Counted from the first letter of the stretch, positions 17,342 to 27,986 are shown. The stretch: 64,000 nucleotides of DNA from an uncultured Methylobacillus sp. (GCA_946478865.1 CAMLDO010000003.1:62001-126000); one strand, 5' to 3'. Numbers and translations: made by a program. The notes: a model not told the origin generated them from the letters alone.

Positions 17342-18251
17342 GAGCGGGCTTTTTCTCGGAATTCTTGACGACGGATTTGGCCGTTTCCGGGGGCGGGGGC
17401 ACGTTTTCAGCGGCCGGGATCAGCAGCACCTGGCGATGAATCTGGATGCCGGCGATCGGCATGCAGACGATGCGCGCGAAAGGAGCATTGCTCTTGCGAT
17501 CGATCGAAGCCACCTTGCATACGGCCAGCCCTGCCGGGTAAACGCCATCGATCCCTGAAGTAACCAGCTTGTCGCCCGGCTGAATATCGACGTTGACCGG
17601 CAGGTAGGGAAGATCGACAGTGCTGTTGCGGCTGTTGCCGAAGGTGATCGCACGCAAGCCGCTTCGCTCCACTTGCACCGGCACGGCGAGATCCTTGTCG
17701 CTGACCAGCGTAACCTCGCTGCTGAGCGGGTAAACCTGGGTGACCTGGCCGATCACGCCCCATTCATCGATGACCGCCTGGCCTGCGGCAATTCCATGCC
17801 GCGCGCCGAGATTCACCACTACCTTATGGCTGAACGGGTCGCGGCCGCTGTGAACGATTTCGCCGAGTCGCGCGGGTTGCGGCAGCGCGGGAAGCGCATT
17901 CATGAGGCTGCGCATGTGCGCGTTTTCGGCTTGCAGGGTACGGAAACGTTGCAGGTCGGCGCTGTTCTGCAGGGCCTTTTGACGCAGGATACGGTTTTCG
18001 GCGACGAGGTCGGTCTGGGTGTCGATGTATTCGCTGATATAGCGGAAACCGTCCAACGGTGCGCGGATCGCGACTTCAAGCGGATGCAGCGCAACCGAAA
18101 CGCCCTGACGGATTTCGGTCAGATAATGCAGACGTGCATCGACCGCCATGAGGGCGATGGAAACCACTGCGAAAAAGGTCAGGCGCGCGAGAGGACTGGG
18201 CCCTCGGACGAAGAACGCCGTCGGGTGCTGGTGTTCCATCGAGGACGGCAC
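17322..18251 (-). CDS. mreC: Rod shape-determining protein MreC
   Basis: MreC is a bitopic inner-membrane protein whose periplasmic part activates PBP2. The 309-residue product has one membrane helix (about 22-42) and a coiled coil ('DLVAENRILRQKALQNSADL'). The MreC beta domain follows, with 'GRDPFSHKVVVNLGARHGI', 'VIGQVTQV' and 'GDKLVTSG'. The tail is Pro/Lys-rich. The start is GTG at 18251 with AAGGA 11 nt upstream; ATG at 18239 (MEHQH) is possible but lacks a Shine-Dalgarno sequence. It lies 23 nt after mreB. Confidence 0.95.
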   Translation of the reverse strand: MPSSMEHQHPTAFFVRGPSPLARLTFFAVVSIALMAVDARLHYLTEIRQGVSVALHPLEVAIRAPLDGFRYISEYIDTQTDLVAENRILRQKALQNSADLQRFRTLQAENAHMRSLMNALPALPQPARLGEIVHSGRDPFSHKVVVNLGARHGIAAGQAVIDEWGVIGQVTQVYPLSSEVTLVSDKDLAVPVQVERSGLRAITFGNSRNSTVDLPYLPVNVDIQPGDKLVTSGIDGVYPAGLAVCKVASIDRKSNAPFARIVCMPIAGIQIHRQVLLIPAAENVPPPPETAKSVVKNSEKKPAHAPRKP

Positions 18252-18274
18252 GGGATGGCCGTCCTTACAGGGCG

Positions 18275-19440
<1,166 letters not shown>

Positions 19441-19728
19441 ATGTCACTTGAACTCTCCGATGTGAAACGCATCGCGCATCTGGCCCGCATCGAAATCGAC
19501 GATGCGGGCGCCGCAACCGCGCTGCAGCAGCTTTCCGGCATCCTCGGGCTGATCGAGGAAATGCAGGCGGTCAATACCGACGGCATAGAACCCATGTCGC
19601 ATTCGCAGGACGTGGTCCAGCGTCTGCGCGAGGATGTCGTGACCGAGTCCAACCAGCGCGAACTGTTCCAGTCGATCGCGCCGGCCGTGGAAAACGGCCT
19701 TTATCTCGTCCCCAAAGTCATCGAGTAG
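19441..19728 (+). CDS. gatC: Aspartyl/glutamyl-tRNA amidotransferase subunit C
   Basis: GatC is the small subunit that wraps around GatA and steadies the amidotransferase. The 95-residue protein matches the family: '[13 protein letters not shown]' at the start and '[14 protein letters not shown]' in the middle. It ends '[23 protein letters not shown]'. It is followed after 8 nt by gatA. Confidence 0.97.
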   Translation: MSLELSDVKRIAHLARIEIDDAGAATALQQLSGILGLIEEMQAVNTDGIEPMSHSQDVVQRLREDVVTESNQRELFQSIAPAVENGLYLVPKVIE

Positions 19729-19736
19729 TTCCAGAC

Positions 19737-21188
19737 ATGATCAACAAAAGCCTGAAAGAACTGGCGACCATGCTCGCCGGCAAGAAAATCTCCAGCCTGG
19801 AGCTGACGCGGGAATTCCTAGCGCGTATCGGTCGGTTCAACCCGAAGATCAATGCTTACGTGACGCTGGATGAAGAAAAGACCCTGGCTCAGGCGCATGC
19901 TGCCGACGCGCGCATCGCCAAGGGCGAAGCTGGCCCGCTGACCGGCATTCCCATCGCGCAAAAGGACATTTTCTGCGCCAAGGGCTGGACCACGACCTGC
20001 GGCTCCAGGATGCTGGAAAACTTCGTCGCTCCGTATGACGCGCACATCATCGAGCAGTTCGACCGCGCTGGCGCGGTCAACCTCGGCAAGACCAACATGG
20101 ACGAATTTGCGATGGGCTCGTCCAACGAGACCTCTTATTACGGCAAGGTGCGCAACCCGTGGGATACGGAACGCGTGCCCGGCGGCAGTTCCGGCGGATC
20201 CGCAGCGGCGGTGGCCGCACGTTTATGCGCTGCCGCGACCGGTACCGACACCGGCGGCTCGATTCGTCAGCCGGCCTCGCTGTGCGGCTTATCCGGCCTC
20301 AAGCCGACCTACGGCGTGTGCTCGCGCTACGGCATGATCGCTTTCGCCTCTTCATTGGATCAGGCCGGGCCGATGGCCAAGTCCGCCGAGGACCTGGCAC
20401 TCATGATGAATGTGATGGCAGGTTTCGATGAGCGCGACTCCACCAGTCTGCCGCGCGAGAAGGAAGATTACACCCGCGACCTCAACAAGCCGCTGACCGG
20501 TTTGCGCATCGGTTTGCCCAAGGAGTATTTTGCCGAGGGGTTGGAGGCCGGCGTGGCGAAGGTGGTCGAGGATGCCATCGCCCAATACCGCAAGCTGGGC
20601 GCGGAAATCGTCGAGGTCAGCTTGCCCAACAACAAGCTGTCGATCCCGGTTTACTATGTGCTAGCCCCGGCCGAAGCTTCCAGCAACCTGGCGCGCTTCG
20701 ACGGCGTACGCTATGGCTACCGCGCTCCGGAATACGACGACCTGCTCGACATGTATTGCAAGACGCGCGCGCAAGGTTTTGGCGAGGAAGTGAAGCGCCG
20801 CATCATGATCGGTACTTATGTACTCTCCGCCGGTTACTACGATGCTTATTATCTCAAGGCGCAGAAAATCCGCCGTCTGATCGCACAGGATTTCACCGAA
20901 GCGTTCAAGCATTGCGACGTCATCATGGGGCCGGCGGCTCCCGGCGCCGCGTTCAAATTCGGTGAGAAGACCGCCGATCCGGTGCAGATGTATCTGGAAG
21001 ACTTGTATACCATCGCCGTGAACCTCGCCGGGCTGCCCGGCATGTCGATCCCCGCTGGCTTTTCCAATGGCCTGCCGGTCGGCTTGCAGATTATCGGCAA
21101 CTACTTCGACGAAGCGCGAATGCTCAACGTCGGTCATCAATATCAACAACACACCGACTGGCATACGCGTATGCCGGAGGGGATGTAA
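19737..21188 (+). CDS. gatA: Aspartyl/glutamyl-tRNA amidotransferase subunit A
   Basis: GatA releases ammonia from glutamine for transamidation of misacylated tRNA. The 483-residue amidase has the Ser-cisSer-Lys triad regions: lysine in 'IPIAQKDIF', serines in '[14 protein letters not shown]' and '[17 protein letters not shown]'. '[12 protein letters not shown]' near the start is also typical. The length is normal for the family. It sits between gatC and gatB, with a 2-nt gap to gatB. Confidence 0.98.
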   Translation: MINKSLKELATMLAGKKISSLELTREFLARIGRFNPKINAYVTLDEEKTLAQAHAADARIAKGEAGPLTGIPIAQKDIFCAKGWTTTCGSRMLENFVAPYDAHIIEQFDRAGAVNLGKTNMDEFAMGSSNETSYYGKVRNPWDTERVPGGSSGGSAAAVAARLCAAATGTDTGGSIRQPASLCGLSGLKPTYGVCSRYGMIAFASSLDQAGPMAKSAEDLALMMNVMAGFDERDSTSLPREKEDYTRDLNKPLTGLRIGLPKEYFAEGLEAGVAKVVEDAIAQYRKLGAEIVEVSLPNNKLSIPVYYVLAPAEASSNLARFDGVRYGYRAPEYDDLLDMYCKTRAQGFGEEVKRRIMIGTYVLSAGYYDAYYLKAQKIRRLIAQDFTEAFKHCDVIMGPAAPGAAFKFGEKTADPVQMYLEDLYTIAVNLAGLPGMSIPAGFSNGLPVGLQIIGNYFDEARMLNVGHQYQQHTDWHTRMPEGM

Positions 21189-21190
21189 TC

Positions 21191-22621
21191 ATGCAGTGGG
21201 AAGTCGTCATCGGGCTGGAAACGCACGTCCAGCTGCAAACCAATACCAAGATTTTCTCCGGCGCATCGACCGCGTTCGGTGCTGATCCGAATACGCAGGC
21301 GTGCGTGGTGAGTATCGCATTGCCGGGCGTGCTGCCGGTGCTCAATAAGGAAGCGGTGCGCTGTGCGATCAAATTCGGCCTTGCGATCGATGCCGAGATT
21401 GCGCCGCGTTCAGTATTTGCGCGTAAAAACTACTTCTACCCCGATCTGCCCAAGGGCTACCAGATCAGCCAGTACGAGCTGCCGGTCGTGGGCAAGGGCC
21501 GTCTGACCATTCAGGTCGGTGACGAGGAAAAAACTGTCAACATTACGCGTGCTCACCTGGAAGAGGACGCCGGCAAGTCGGTGCATGAGGATTTCCACGG
21601 CATGTCTGGCATCGACCTTAATCGTGCCGGCACGCCGCTGCTGGAAATCGTGACCGAGCCGGATATGCGTTCCGCTGCCGAAGCCGTGGCCTACGCCAAG
21701 AAGCTGCACGAACTGGTGCAATGGATCGGCATCTGCGACGGCAACATGCAGGAAGGCTCCTTCCGCTGCGACGTCAACGTATCGGTGCGTCCCAAGGGGT
21801 CGGAAAAGCTCGGCACGCGGCGCGAGATCAAGAACCTCAACTCCTTCCGCTTCATGCAGCAGGCGATCGAATACGAAACGCGCTGGCAGATCGAGACGCT
21901 GGAAGACGGCGGCAAGATTCAGCAGGCGACTGTGCTGTTCGATCCGGACACCGGCGAGACGCGCGCTATGCGCAGCAAGGAAGAAGCCAACGACTACCGC
22001 TACTTCCCCGATCCGGACCTGCTGCCGCTCGAAATCACACCGGCTGACATCGAGTCGGTCAAGGTGCTGATGCCGGAATTGCCGGAGGCGATGAAGGCCC
22101 GCTTCGAACAGGAGTACGGCCTGCCGGCCTACGATGCGAGCGCGATTACTGCCTCGCGCGCTATGGCGGACTACTTTGTCGCCGCAGCGCAGGCATTCGG
22201 CGGCGAGGCCAAGCTGGTCGCCAACTGGCTGATGGGCACGCTGGCCGCCAAGCTCAACGAGGAAGGCCGCGACATCGATGCATCGCCGGTCACTCCAGTG
22301 CAGTTGGCCGGGTTGTTGAAGCGCATCCAGGACGGCACCATCTCCAACAAGATCGCCAAGGAAGTGTTCGACGGCATCTGGGCCGGTGAAGGTGACGCTG
22401 ATGCCATCATCGAGACCAAGGGCCTCAAGCAGGTATCCGACACGGGCGCGATCGAGAAGATCGTGGACGAGGTTCTTGCCGCGAACGCCGCGATGGTTGC
22501 CGAGTACAAGGCAGGCAAGGAAAAGGCTTTCAACGGCCTGGTCGGTCAGTGCATGAAGGCCAGCAAGGGCAAGGCCAACCCGGCCCAGGTCAACGAAATA
22601 CTCAAGAAAAAGCTGGCTTAA
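21191..22621 (+). CDS. gatB: Aspartyl/glutamyl-tRNA amidotransferase subunit B
   Basis: GatB activates the Asp or Glu carried on tRNA and receives ammonia from GatA. The 476-residue protein has the usual '[13 protein letters not shown]' start and '[11 protein letters not shown]' and '[18 protein letters not shown]' blocks. The C-terminal YqeY-like tail domain ends '[16 protein letters not shown]'. The complex is expected to make Gln-tRNA and/or Asn-tRNA. The AspRS in this window carries non-discriminating signature residues, which suggests it is needed for Asn. A strong terminator follows. Confidence 0.98.
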   Translation: MQWEVVIGLETHVQLQTNTKIFSGASTAFGADPNTQACVVSIALPGVLPVLNKEAVRCAIKFGLAIDAEIAPRSVFARKNYFYPDLPKGYQISQYELPVVGKGRLTIQVGDEEKTVNITRAHLEEDAGKSVHEDFHGMSGIDLNRAGTPLLEIVTEPDMRSAAEAVAYAKKLHELVQWIGICDGNMQEGSFRCDVNVSVRPKGSEKLGTRREIKNLNSFRFMQQAIEYETRWQIETLEDGGKIQQATVLFDPDTGETRAMRSKEEANDYRYFPDPDLLPLEITPADIESVKVLMPELPEAMKARFEQEYGLPAYDASAITASRAMADYFVAAAQAFGGEAKLVANWLMGTLAAKLNEEGRDIDASPVTPVQLAGLLKRIQDGTISNKIAKEVFDGIWAGEGDADAIIETKGLKQVSDTGAIEKIVDEVLAANAAMVAEYKAGKEKAFNGLVGQCMKASKGKANPAQVNEILKKKLA

Positions 22622-22637
22622 TAAAGATGCAAGAAAA

Positions 22638-22667
22638 ACGGGGCGCTCAGGCGCCCCGTTCTGTTTC
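22638..22667 (+). terminator. Intrinsic terminator after gatB (possibly bidirectional)
   Basis: ACGGGGCGC and GCGCCCCGT form a perfect 9-bp stem around a TCAG loop, followed by TTCTGTTT. Upstream A-runs give a matching T-run on the minus strand. The stem overlaps the last codons and stop of the convergent glycosylase gene. Confidence 0.85.
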
Positions 22668-23162
22668 CAATCTCACCTGTTGCCATTGTGCAATACGAGT
22701 CGCAAGGGGGATGGAAGCATTGGCCGGACTGGTGGAAGGCAAGCGTACCAGCTCAAGCGCAGGCAAGTGGGTGAGCGTCGGCAGCGCATAGCGATGAAAA
22801 GCTTGCTCCGCTTTGGCGCCGTTGAAAAATACCCGCGTGATATGAGGATGCTGCGCGAAAAATCCGGCAAAATCGTTGGCGATGATGGAGTCCTCGACAA
22901 TATCCGAATCCAGCGCACTCTCGCGGAAGCACTCCTTGAGCACATCCCACAGCGCGACACCTGCCTGCGTCAACACTTCCAGCCGTTGCTCGTAGGGGAG
23001 TTCGGGCCCTGCGCTAAACAGTTCACCCATGATGCGCCAGAACAAATTCTGTCGATGGGCATAATACTGGTTTGCGGCGAGCGAAACCTTACCCGGCATG
23101 GAGCCGAGGATCAGCAGGCGTGCGTCGGGGGCGGCGACAGGCGGGAAACTGCAGACGATCAT
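22647..23162 (-). CDS. Uracil/hypoxanthine-DNA glycosylase family protein (Mug-like, UDG family 6)
   Basis: The 171-residue protein has the UDG-fold motifs of the DNA-deoxyinosine glycosylase group. These are 'LILGSMPGKVSLAANQYYAH', 'NLFWRIMGE', 'FFNGAKAEQAF' and the C-terminal 'LPSTSPAN'. Such enzymes excise deaminated bases (hypoxanthine, sometimes uracil) from DNA. The exact substrate cannot be read from sequence. The last residues (ETERGA) and the stop codon are encoded by the gatB terminator stem. Confidence 0.85.
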   Translation of the reverse strand: MIVCSFPPVAAPDARLLILGSMPGKVSLAANQYYAHRQNLFWRIMGELFSAGPELPYEQRLEVLTQAGVALWDVLKECFRESALDSDIVEDSIIANDFAGFFAQHPHITRVFFNGAKAEQAFHRYALPTLTHLPALELVRLPSTSPANASIPLATRIAQWQQVRLETERGA

Positions 23163-23167
23163 AGGGC

Positions 23168-23202
23168 TAAAATAAAAAGGCGAAGCCTTGCAGCTTCGCC
23201 TT
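23168..23202 (-). terminator. Intrinsic terminator of bfr
   Basis: AAGGCGAAGC and GCTTCGCCTT form a perfect 10-bp stem with a 6-nt loop. On the minus strand the hairpin is followed by TTTATTTTAG. It lies 20 nt past the bfr stop and just before the glycosylase start. Confidence 0.85.
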
Positions 23203-23222
23203 GATGCGCAAAGGGCGGGGAA

Positions 23223-23702
23223 TCAGCTGGGGAGCTCGCCCATGGCCGATTGCAGGTAATTCTGCGTGCCGAGTTGCTGGATGAGGCCAAGCTGGGTTTC
23301 CAGGTAGTCGATATGCTCCTCGGTGTCGTCCAGAATATCGGTCAGGATGTCGCGGGAAACGAAGTCGCGTACGGTTTCACAATAGGCGATGGCCTCGACA
23401 TACAGCGTCCGGCCACCGATTTCCAGATTGAGATCGCATTGCATGCATTCCGGCACATTCTCGCCGATCAGCAGTTTGTTCAGGTCTTGCAGATTGGGCA
23501 GGCCTTCCAGGAACAGAATGCGTTCGATCAGCTTGTCGGCGTGGCGCATTTCCTCGATGGATTCTTCATACACGACCTTGGCCAGTGCCATCAGGCCCCA
23601 GTTCTTGTACATGCGGGCATGGAGGAAATACTGGTTGATCGCGGTCAACTCGAGCGTAAGCGCCTTGTTGAGATACTGGATGACTTTCGCGTCGCCTTTC
23701 AT
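23223..23702 (-). CDS. bfr: Bacterioferritin (heme-binding subunit type)
   Basis: Bacterioferritin stores iron in a 24-subunit shell. The 159-residue protein aligns with E. coli Bfr from its first residue. It keeps the heme ligand M52 and the ferroxidase ligands E18, E51, H54, E94 and H130. Position 127, a glutamate ligand in E. coli, is threonine here ('DDTEEH'), so the di-iron site may be incomplete. The subunit may act with a second, ferroxidase-competent Bfr. The start has a strong AAGGAGG sequence. It lies 73 nt downstream of bfd, and a TTGCCT-N17-TATCCT pair in that gap could be its own promoter. Confidence 0.96.
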   Translation of the reverse strand: MKGDAKVIQYLNKALTLELTAINQYFLHARMYKNWGLMALAKVVYEESIEEMRHADKLIERILFLEGLPNLQDLNKLLIGENVPECMQCDLNLEIGGRTLYVEAIAYCETVRDFVSRDILTDILDDTEEHIDYLETQLGLIQQLGTQNYLQSAMGELPS

Positions 23703-23775
23703 GGTACTGCCTCCTTGTATTTGATATTACGCGCAGGATAGTCCCGCGTCGGGCGAGAGGCAATAGGAAAAAGGC

Positions 23776-23982
23776 CTAGCCGAAGGCGATGGTTTGTTCG
23801 ACTGGATTTTGCAGGATGGTTTGCTGCTGGCCGCGCAGGATGCTGAGCGCGCATTGCGAGCAGCGGCCGCACTCGGAAGCCACGCCCAGGCGCTGGCGCA
23901 GTTCGCGCATGGAGCATGCGCCTTCGCACATCGCTTCGCGAATCTGGCTATCGGTAACTGCACGGCAAACGCAAACGTACAT
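23776..23982 (-). CDS. bfd: Bacterioferritin-associated ferredoxin
   Basis: Bfd is a [2Fe-2S] ferredoxin that reduces the heme of bacterioferritin to release stored iron. The 68-residue protein has the four ligand cysteines C4, C6, C38 and C41 ('MYVCVCRAVTD' and 'SECGRCSQC') at exactly the E. coli spacing. The C-terminus is slightly longer than in E. coli. A Fur-box match covers the promoter, as expected for a gene induced by iron starvation. Confidence 0.96.
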   Translation of the reverse strand: MYVCVCRAVTDSQIREAMCEGACSMRELRQRLGVASECGRCSQCALSILRGQQQTILQNPVEQTIAFG

Positions 23983-24025
23983 GATGGCATCCGGTAAAAG
24001 GAATATTGCTGGATGCTATTTTTAT

Positions 24026-24046
24026 TTAAATGAGAATCGTTGTCAA
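24026..24046 (-). promoter_or_regulatory. Fur box overlapping the bfd promoter
   Basis: On the plus strand, positions 24026-24044 match 13 of 19 bases of the classical GATAATGATAATCATTATC Fur box, with the core AATGAGAATCGTTGTC. On the minus strand TTGACA (24041-24046), a consensus -35, overlaps it. An AT-rich -10 (TAAAAA) lies 16 bp downstream, about 40 bp before the bfd ATG. Binding would block RNA polymerase when iron is plentiful. Confidence 0.75.
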
Positions 24047-24053
24047 TACCATT

Positions 24054-24078
24054 TGCAAAAAAGCGCTCCGAAGAGCGC
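24054..24078 (-). terminator. Intrinsic terminator of pyrE
   Basis: GCGCTC and GAGCGC form a GC-only 6-bp stem with a 4-nt loop (TTCG on the minus strand), followed by TTTTTT. It is 20 nt past the pyrE stop and insulates the bfd promoter from pyrE transcription. Confidence 0.85.
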
Positions 24079-24098
24079 CTGTGCATGAGTTAAGGATT

Positions 24099-24740
24099 TC
24101 AGAGCACGCCGTAATCGCTGCGATACTTTTCCACGGCGGCCTTGTAGGCTTGCAGTTCGGGTGCATTCTCCAGATAGCGGATCAGGCCGGCCAGATTGGC
24201 GATACTGACAACGGGAATTCCGTTGTCGCGCTGCACTTCCTGCACGGCTGACAACTCACACTGCCCTCGTTCCTGACGATCGATGGCAATGGCGACGCCG
24301 CAAGGAGTGGCGCCTTGCGCGCGGATAATATCCACCGACTCGCGCACCGAGGTGCCGGCTGAAATTACGTCGTCCACGATCAGCACGTTGCCGGCCAGAG
24401 GCGCGCCCACGATCGTGCCGCCTTCGCCGTGGTCCTTGGCTTCCTTGCGGTTGTAGGCGTACGGGACGTTGCGTCCTTGACGCGCGAGCGCAATCGCGAT
24501 GCTCGCGGCGAGCGTGATGCCCTTGTAGGCGGGGCCGAACAGCATGTCGAACTGAATGCCGGATTTCATGATGGCCGCCGCGTAGAATTCGCCCAGTTTC
24601 ATGAGGCTTTCGCCATCATTGAACAGACCGGCATTGAAGAAGTACGGGCTCAGGCGGCCGGCCTTGGTCTTGAATTCGCCGAAGCGCAAGACCTGCTTTT
24701 GCAGGGCGAATTCGATAAACTGCTGGGTGAAATCGGACAT
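24099..24740 (-). CDS. pyrE: Orotate phosphoribosyltransferase
   Basis: PyrE joins orotate to PRPP to make orotidine monophosphate in pyrimidine synthesis. The 213-residue protein has '[13 protein letters not shown]' near the N-terminus and '[12 protein letters not shown]'. The catalytic-loop lysine lies in '[14 protein letters not shown]'. The PRPP-binding motif is '[17 protein letters not shown]'. It is divergent from xth with a 29-nt gap and ends in its own terminator. Confidence 0.97.
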   Translation of the reverse strand: MSDFTQQFIEFALQKQVLRFGEFKTKAGRLSPYFFNAGLFNDGESLMKLGEFYAAAIMKSGIQFDMLFGPAYKGITLAASIAIALARQGRNVPYAYNRKEAKDHGEGGTIVGAPLAGNVLIVDDVISAGTSVRESVDIIRAQGATPCGVAIAIDRQERGQCELSAVQEVQRDNGIPVVSIANLAGLIRYLENAPELQAYKAAVEKYRSDYGVL

Positions 24741-24769
24741 GTGTTCTACCGGAAACTAAAGGATTTGAA

Positions 24770-25546
24770 TTGCTGCGAATTATATCGTTAAACCTCAATG
24801 GCATCCGTTCGGCTACGACCAAAGGCCTCTTCCCATGGCTGGAAAAGCAGGATGCCGACATCATCTGCATGCAGGAGCTGAAAGCGCAGGCGGCGGACAT
24901 GACGCGCGAGATGCTGCAACCGGAAGGCTATTACGGCTACTTCCACTATGCCGAAAAGAAGGGCTACAGCGGCGTGGGCATCTACTCGAAGAAACAGCCG
25001 GACGCGATCATCGAAGGGTTGGGCATGCCGGATATCGATGCAGAAGGGCGCTACATCGAGGCGCAGTTCGGCAACCTGTCCGTGGTTTCGCTTTATTTGC
25101 CTTCCGGTTCCAGCGGCGAGGAACGACAGACCGTGAAATTCGACGTGATGGCGCGTTTCCTGCCGCATTTGCAACAGCTCAAGGACAGCGGGCGCGAGGT
25201 CGTCATTTGCGGCGACTGGAATATCGCCCATAACGAAATCGACCTCAAGAACTGGCGTGGTAACCGCAAGAATTCCGGTTTCCTGCCCGAGGAGCGCGCC
25301 TGGATGACCAGAATCTTCAGCGAGCTGGGCTGGGTAGACGTCTATCGTCGCCTTCATCCCGAAACTACCGACGAGTGCTATACCTGGTGGAGCAACCGCG
25401 GCCAGGCATGGGCCAAGAATGTGGGATGGCGCATCGACTACCAGGTCGCTACGCCGGGTATCGCGGACAAGGCGGTGGCGACCAGCGTCTATAAAAATGA
25501 ACGTTTCAGCGACCACGCGCCTCTTACTGTCGAGTACGCCATATAA
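24770..25546 (+). CDS. xth: Exodeoxyribonuclease III
   Basis: This Mg-dependent AP endonuclease and 3'-5' exonuclease acts in base excision repair. The 258-residue protein has the expected motifs: 'LNLNGIRSA', 'CMQELKAQ' (metal Glu), 'ICGDWNIAHNEIDLKN', 'WWSNRGQA' and the C-terminal 'ERFSDHAPL'. The start codon is TTG (MLRIISLN), supported by AAAGGA 6 nt upstream and by the position of the first conserved strand. No ATG is usable nearby. Confidence 0.96.
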   Translation: MLRIISLNLNGIRSATTKGLFPWLEKQDADIICMQELKAQAADMTREMLQPEGYYGYFHYAEKKGYSGVGIYSKKQPDAIIEGLGMPDIDAEGRYIEAQFGNLSVVSLYLPSGSSGEERQTVKFDVMARFLPHLQQLKDSGREVVICGDWNIAHNEIDLKNWRGNRKNSGFLPEERAWMTRIFSELGWVDVYRRLHPETTDECYTWWSNRGQAWAKNVGWRIDYQVATPGIADKAVATSVYKNERFSDHAPLTVEYAI

Positions 25547-25611
25547 CTTCTATGTAAGCAGCACGCTTCCAGTTCTCAGGGGTAAATAAGTAAAGACACT
25601 GAGGAACGAAG

Positions 25612-25884
25612 ATGGAAACACAGAAAACGCGGGTCATCATCCTGACCGGCCATTACCGAATTACCGGTTTTATCTCCGTCCAGCCCGAAGCGCGGGTGAC
25701 GGACTATATCTGCGAATCGAGAGAATTTATTGCCGTCACCGAGGCGGAGGTGTGGGATCACGACCAGCGCAAGGTAGCCGTGAGCCATTTCCTGAACCTC
25801 AACCGGGAACATATCGAAATGATCATGCCGGAAGACTCGGTGACCGGCGGCTCGGGAATGCCGCTGACTCATCCGGCGCACTAA
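25612..25884 (+). CDS. Small conserved protein (DUF6812-like)
   Basis: The 90-residue cytoplasmic protein contains 'VIILTGHYRITGFISVQPEA' and then 'VTDYICESREFIAVTEAEV'. This beta-rich layout resembles the DUF6812 family by memory; no function is known. It has its own gap of 65 nt after xth. Its stop interlocks with the stop of the convergent DUF1223 gene in the sequence CTAA. Confidence 0.7.
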   Translation: METQKTRVIILTGHYRITGFISVQPEARVTDYICESREFIAVTEAEVWDHDQRKVAVSHFLNLNREHIEMIMPEDSVTGGSGMPLTHPAH

Positions 25885-26642
25885 TCGGAACACAGGGGAA
25901 GCGCGACGGCCTGCAGGATTTCGCCGGTGGCAGTGTTTTGCACAAAAGCGGCAATGCCGGACGCATGTCGAGCGAGATCGAAGTACGGGATGCTCTGCTT
26001 CCATATGGTTTCGGACTTGCCATCGAGACGATACGGGCCGCGCCATTCCCGCACTACATAATCGTGACGTAGCAAGCCGCCTGCATTTTCGCCGCGTTCG
26101 ACCTGTGTGCTCAGCCCGTTTTGATAGATGACCGCGAACATTGCATTCGGTCCGGCTTGCGATGCCTGGGCGCGTAACGTAAGTGCAAGGACGTCTCGTG
26201 ATTCGTCCTGCAAGGATATGTGAATGGAAGCGGGAGGCGGACGGCGTCGCGCCTCGGCAAGAGCCTGTTCCAAGGCGTCTTTTTTCTGCCAGGTGCGAAA
26301 GTCACGGCCATTCAGCATGAGCTGCGGCGTATAGACGAAGCTGCTTTCATTCAATCGCGCCATCTCGCGCTGCCGCACGGAAAAGGCGGGCTGGGCGAAG
26401 CGGTCGCGCCAGCCGAGATAGTCCCAGTAGTCCACGTGCCACGCCAACGGCACGACGTTTTTCAATCCCTTGTCTATACGGCTCAACCAGCGATCCGCAG
26501 GCGGACAGCTGCTGCAACCTTCTGACGTGTAAAGCTCGATCAGTGATGTACGTTGTGCGCCGCTGCTTGCGGTACATTCCGTTGCCTGTGCGGCCATGCC
26601 ATGCAGCAGGCCGAGGCAACAAAGAAATAGGATCGGTCTCAT
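25881..26642 (-). CDS. DUF1223 thioredoxin-like exported protein
   Basis: The 253-residue product has a signal peptide (cut near 'MAAQA'). A thioredoxin-like DUF1223 domain follows, with 'LIELYTSEGCSSCPPADRWL' carrying the redox CxxC. 'PLAWHVDYWDYLGWRDRFA' and 'YTPQLMLNGRDF' are also diagnostic. The family is periplasmic and its substrate is unknown; a thiol-redox role is inferred from the CxxC. It is divergent from ampG. Confidence 0.88.
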   Translation of the reverse strand: MRPILFLCCLGLLHGMAAQATECTASSGAQRTSLIELYTSEGCSSCPPADRWLSRIDKGLKNVVPLAWHVDYWDYLGWRDRFAQPAFSVRQREMARLNESSFVYTPQLMLNGRDFRTWQKKDALEQALAEARRRPPPASIHISLQDESRDVLALTLRAQASQAGPNAMFAVIYQNGLSTQVERGENAGGLLRHDYVVREWRGPYRLDGKSETIWKQSIPYFDLARHASGIAAFVQNTATGEILQAVALPLCSD

Positions 26643-26753
26643 GAGCGCTCTCCGGATATCTCATAAGTCGGAGTTCCCGGCCATCCCTTACGTCGCCGAT
26701 ACCTCGCGGCGCTTTCCTTCGGTATCATGCTCCAAACCGAAAGTGATGGCTCC

Positions 26754-27986
26754 ATGAATCCTTATCTCGATATTTTCCGTAATCGCCGCGTGGCCGTGGT
26801 TTTTCTGCTGGGCTTCTCCTCGGGCTTGCCGCTGGCGTTGACCAGCGGCACCTTGCAGGCCTGGATGACCGTGTCCGGCGTCGATCTTGCGACTATAGGC
26901 ATCTTTACGCTGGTGGGTTTGCCCTACACCTGGAAATTCCTCTGGGCCCCACTCATGGATCGCTTCGTTCCGCCTTATCTCGGTCGCCGTCGAGGCTGGA
27001 TCGTGACCATGCAGCTTGCGCTCATGGGGGCGATTGCCGCCATGGGTTCGCTCGATCCCGCGAATGCGCCTTGGGCACTGGCGGCATTGGCTCTGGTCGT
27101 GGCGTTTACTTCGGCTTCGCAGGATGTGGTGTTCGACGCTTATCGTACCGATGTGCTCAAGCCGGCGGAACGTGGTGCGGGCGCCGCCGTATCGGTGCTT
27201 GGCTACCGGCTGGCGATGCTGGTGTCCGGCGCGCTGGCGCTGATTATCGCTGACCAAATCGGCTGGCAGCAGACCTACTGGTTCATGGCCGGCCTCATGG
27301 GGCTGGCAGTGCTGGCGACGTTGTGGGGGCCTGAGCCGGACGGCAATATTCAGCCGCCGAAAACCTTGGCGGAAGCCGTGGTGGAGCCGTTGCGCGAATT
27401 CTTCTCGCGACACGGCGCATGGGGGCTGTTGCTGTTGATCGTGCTGTACAAGCTCGGGGATGCCTTTGCCGGATCGCTCACGACCGCTTTCCTCATTCGT
27501 GGCGTGGAATTCACACCGACCGAAGTTGGTGCGATCAACAAAGGCATGGGTCTGATCGCGACGCTGTTCGGCGTGGTCGCAGGGGGCGCTCTGATGGCAC
27601 GCCTCGGGCTATTCAAATCGCTCATGGTGTTCGGCATCCTGCAGGCAATTTCCAACCTGACCTTTATGTGGCTCGCGGCAACCGGCAAGGATTACGGACT
27701 CATGGTGCTCGCGGTCGGTTTCGAGAATCTTTCCGGCGGCATGGGTACCGCAGCTTTCGTTGCCTTGCTCATGAGCATGTGCGACCACCGTTTTACCGCG
27801 AGCCAGTATGCCTTGCTGTCGGCACTGGCGGCAGTGGGCCGCGTGTATGTGGGCCCGTCGTCTGGCTATTTGGTGGAAGCCGTCGGCTGGACTACCTTCT
27901 TTGGTTTCACCTTCCTTGCCGCGCTGCCGGGTCTGGGCCTGCTGTGGCTCATGCGCGGCAGACTGGAGTCGCTCGGACGTGCCTGA
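26754..27986 (+). CDS. ampG: AmpG-like MFS transporter (muropeptide permease family)
   Basis: The 410-residue protein has about twelve membrane segments. It matches the AmpG branch: 'LLGFSSGLPLALTSGTLQAWM', 'GLPYTWKFLWAPLMDR', 'YLGRRRGW' and 'SQDVVFDAYRTDVL'. AmpG imports anhydro-muropeptides for cell-wall recycling, which suits a window rich in peptidoglycan genes. The frame also allows an ATG at 26727; the chosen ATG (MNPYLDIF) matches the family N-terminus. The last 8 bases overlap the start of the next gene. Confidence 0.88.
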   Translation: MNPYLDIFRNRRVAVVFLLGFSSGLPLALTSGTLQAWMTVSGVDLATIGIFTLVGLPYTWKFLWAPLMDRFVPPYLGRRRGWIVTMQLALMGAIAAMGSLDPANAPWALAALALVVAFTSASQDVVFDAYRTDVLKPAERGAGAAVSVLGYRLAMLVSGALALIIADQIGWQQTYWFMAGLMGLAVLATLWGPEPDGNIQPPKTLAEAVVEPLREFFSRHGAWGLLLLIVLYKLGDAFAGSLTTAFLIRGVEFTPTEVGAINKGMGLIATLFGVVAGGALMARLGLFKSLMVFGILQAISNLTFMWLAATGKDYGLMVLAVGFENLSGGMGTAAFVALLMSMCDHRFTASQYALLSALAAVGRVYVGPSSGYLVEAVGWTTFFGFTFLAALPGLGLLWLMRGRLESLGRA

